Both the position numbers and the translations under genes were made by a program. A model generated the notes under the pieces. That model ran no database searches. It saw nothing but the letters and a program-made list of their open reading frames with translations, and was not told the DNA's origin. DNA of 8,257 bases from Arthrobacter sp. (GTDB lineage Bacteria > Actinomycetota > Actinomycetes > Actinomycetales > Micrococcaceae), in the NCBI GenBank assembly GCA_031178585.1, contig JAPSIT010000066.1, forward strand, positions 1 to 8,257. Direction: 5' to 3'. Positions 7,990 through 8,257 of this stretch are shown one piece after another (position 1 is the first letter of the stretch; each line of letters starts with the position of its first letter).

Positions 7990-7996
7990 AGGCTCG

Positions 7997-8026
7997 ACAT
8001 TAGCGATAAATGAGAGTCATTGCTAA
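7997..8026 (-). promoter_or_regulatory. Probable leaderless promoter of the glgE operon
   Basis: Minus strand: TTAGCA (8026-8021, 4 of 6 matches to TTGACA), 18-nt spacer, TAATGT (8002-7997, fits TANNNT), then 7 nt (CGAGCCT) to the GTG start of glgE. That places the transcription start at or within a base of the start codon. The lack of any GGAGG-like sequence before this GTG agrees with a leaderless transcript, which is common in actinobacteria. Confidence 0.6.
8009..8021. promoter_or_regulatory. Fur/Zur-like palindrome in the glgE promoter
   Basis: Perfect palindrome AATGA-GAG-TCATT with a 3-nt centre. It lies in the spacer between the proposed -35 and -10 of glgE, a classic repressor position. 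It equals the core of the canonical Fur box (AATGATAATCATT) at 11 of 13 positions, but the flanks do not extend the match. The dyad is certain; the regulator is a guess. Confidence 0.4.
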
Positions 8027-8071
8027 GCGTGCGAACTAAATCCGCCAACTGATCCGTCATTTACCGGAATG

Positions 8072-8109
8072 TAATCGAAAGCGGTTCCTGACGTTCACCT
8101 TCTCGATTA
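8072..8109. repeat. Spaced inverted repeat overlapping the glgP promoter
   Basis: TAATCGA (8072-8078) and its perfect complement TCGATTA (8103-8109), 31 bp centre to centre, close to three helical turns. The right arm overlaps the first bases of the proposed glgP -10 box. The arrangement would suit a dimeric or looping regulator, but 7-bp arms can arise by chance. Confidence 0.35.
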
Positions 8110-8120
8110 GTGTGACGCAA
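8108..8120 (+). promoter_or_regulatory. Probable -10 region of a leaderless glgP promoter
   Basis: TAGTGT (8108-8113, TANNNT) followed by GACGCAA (7 nt) and the GTG start of glgP, the same geometry as on the glgE side. No good -35 box is seen (the best at 17-nt spacing is TTCCTG, 8085-8090), so activation by a regulator is possible. There is no Shine-Dalgarno sequence before the GTG. Confidence 0.45.
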
Positions 8121-8257
8121 GTGAAGGCAATCCGCAGATTTACAGTTCGTACCGTTCTTCCCGAGCCGATCAGGCCGCTGGCCCGTTTGGCCACCAATCT
8201 GCGCTGGTCATGGCACCGGCCCACCCGGGAACTCTTCGAAGGCCTGAGTCCCAAGGT
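8121..8257 (+). CDS. glgP: Alpha-glucan (glycogen) phosphorylase GlgP, N-terminal fragment
   Basis: Only the first 45 codons and 2 bases are in the window; the gene runs off the right edge. The N-terminus VKAIRRFTVRTVLPE followed by LATNLRWSWHRPTRELF matches the start of the actinobacterial GlgP family (Mycobacterium GlgP begins MKALRRFTVRAHLPE and has LSTNLRWSWDKPTQDLF, from memory). GlgP is a pyridoxal-phosphate enzyme that removes glucose as glucose 1-phosphate from alpha-1,4-glucan; its catalytic parts lie outside the window. Start: GTG 8121 fits the family's N-terminus. An in-frame GTG at 8112 would add three residues (M-T-Q) but falls inside the proposed -10 box and has no SD. It is divergent from glgE, so degradation and synthesis are controlled from one 131-bp region. 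Confidence 0.9.
   Translation, partial: MKAIRRFTVRTVLPEPIRPLARLATNLRWSWHRPTRELFEGLSPK

Noticed and set aside
8076..8089. LacI-family/cre-like site CGAAAGCGGTTCCT upstream of glgP
   Set aside because: It has a central CG and some dyad symmetry but only 4 of 6 pairs match, too weak to call against the many such sites expected by chance.
8057..8254. A 65-codon minus-strand open frame at the right end
   Set aside because: It is opposite the conserved glgP N-terminus and runs through the control region; no motif is seen.
1..8257. CRISPR arrays, insertion sequences, tRNA genes, phage genes or defence systems
   Set aside because: No regularly spaced repeats, transposase-like frame, terminal inverted repeats or tRNA-like sequence were seen; nearly all of the window is explained by the glg cluster and the rRNA leader.

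Overview
The window is high-G+C actinobacterial DNA, most likely from the Micrococcaceae (Arthrobacter/Pseudarthrobacter type). The genus is inferred from the style of the rRNA leader and from the gene content; it is not proven. Almost all of it is one metabolic cluster for alpha-glucan (glycogen) synthesis from trehalose by the GlgE pathway. An rRNA operon starts at the left edge.

Layout, left to right. Positions 1-256 hold two tandem rRNA promoters and the 5' leader of an rRNA operon on the minus strand; the 16S gene lies beyond the left edge. Positions 257-378 are non-coding and carry two strong hairpins, one of which is the likely terminator of the glg operon. Positions 379-7989 hold three minus-strand genes read in the order glgE, treS, mak-glgB, with junctions of 5 nt and 1 nt. 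The last gene is a fusion of maltokinase with the glycogen branching enzyme. Positions 7990-8120 are a short divergent control region. From 8121 to the right edge is the beginning of glgP on the plus strand.

How the genes work together: TreS converts trehalose to maltose, the Mak domain phosphorylates it to maltose 1-phosphate, GlgE adds the maltosyl unit to a linear alpha-1,4-glucan, and the GlgB domain introduces alpha-1,6 branches. GlgP, read divergently, releases glucose 1-phosphate from the same polymer. Synthesis and breakdown therefore share one intergenic region of about 130 bp. No glgC, glgA, treX, treY or treZ is present.

The points most worth a second look are (i) the Mak-GlgB fusion, which keeps an internal ATG with a well-placed Shine-Dalgarno sequence exactly at the domain junction; (ii) the control region, where both genes seem to start on leaderless GTG codons, each 7 nt after a TANNNT -10 box; and (iii) a Fur/Zur-like palindrome between the -35 and -10 of glgE. 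I do not see a wholly new system. The enzymes are from known families; the novelty is in architecture and regulation.
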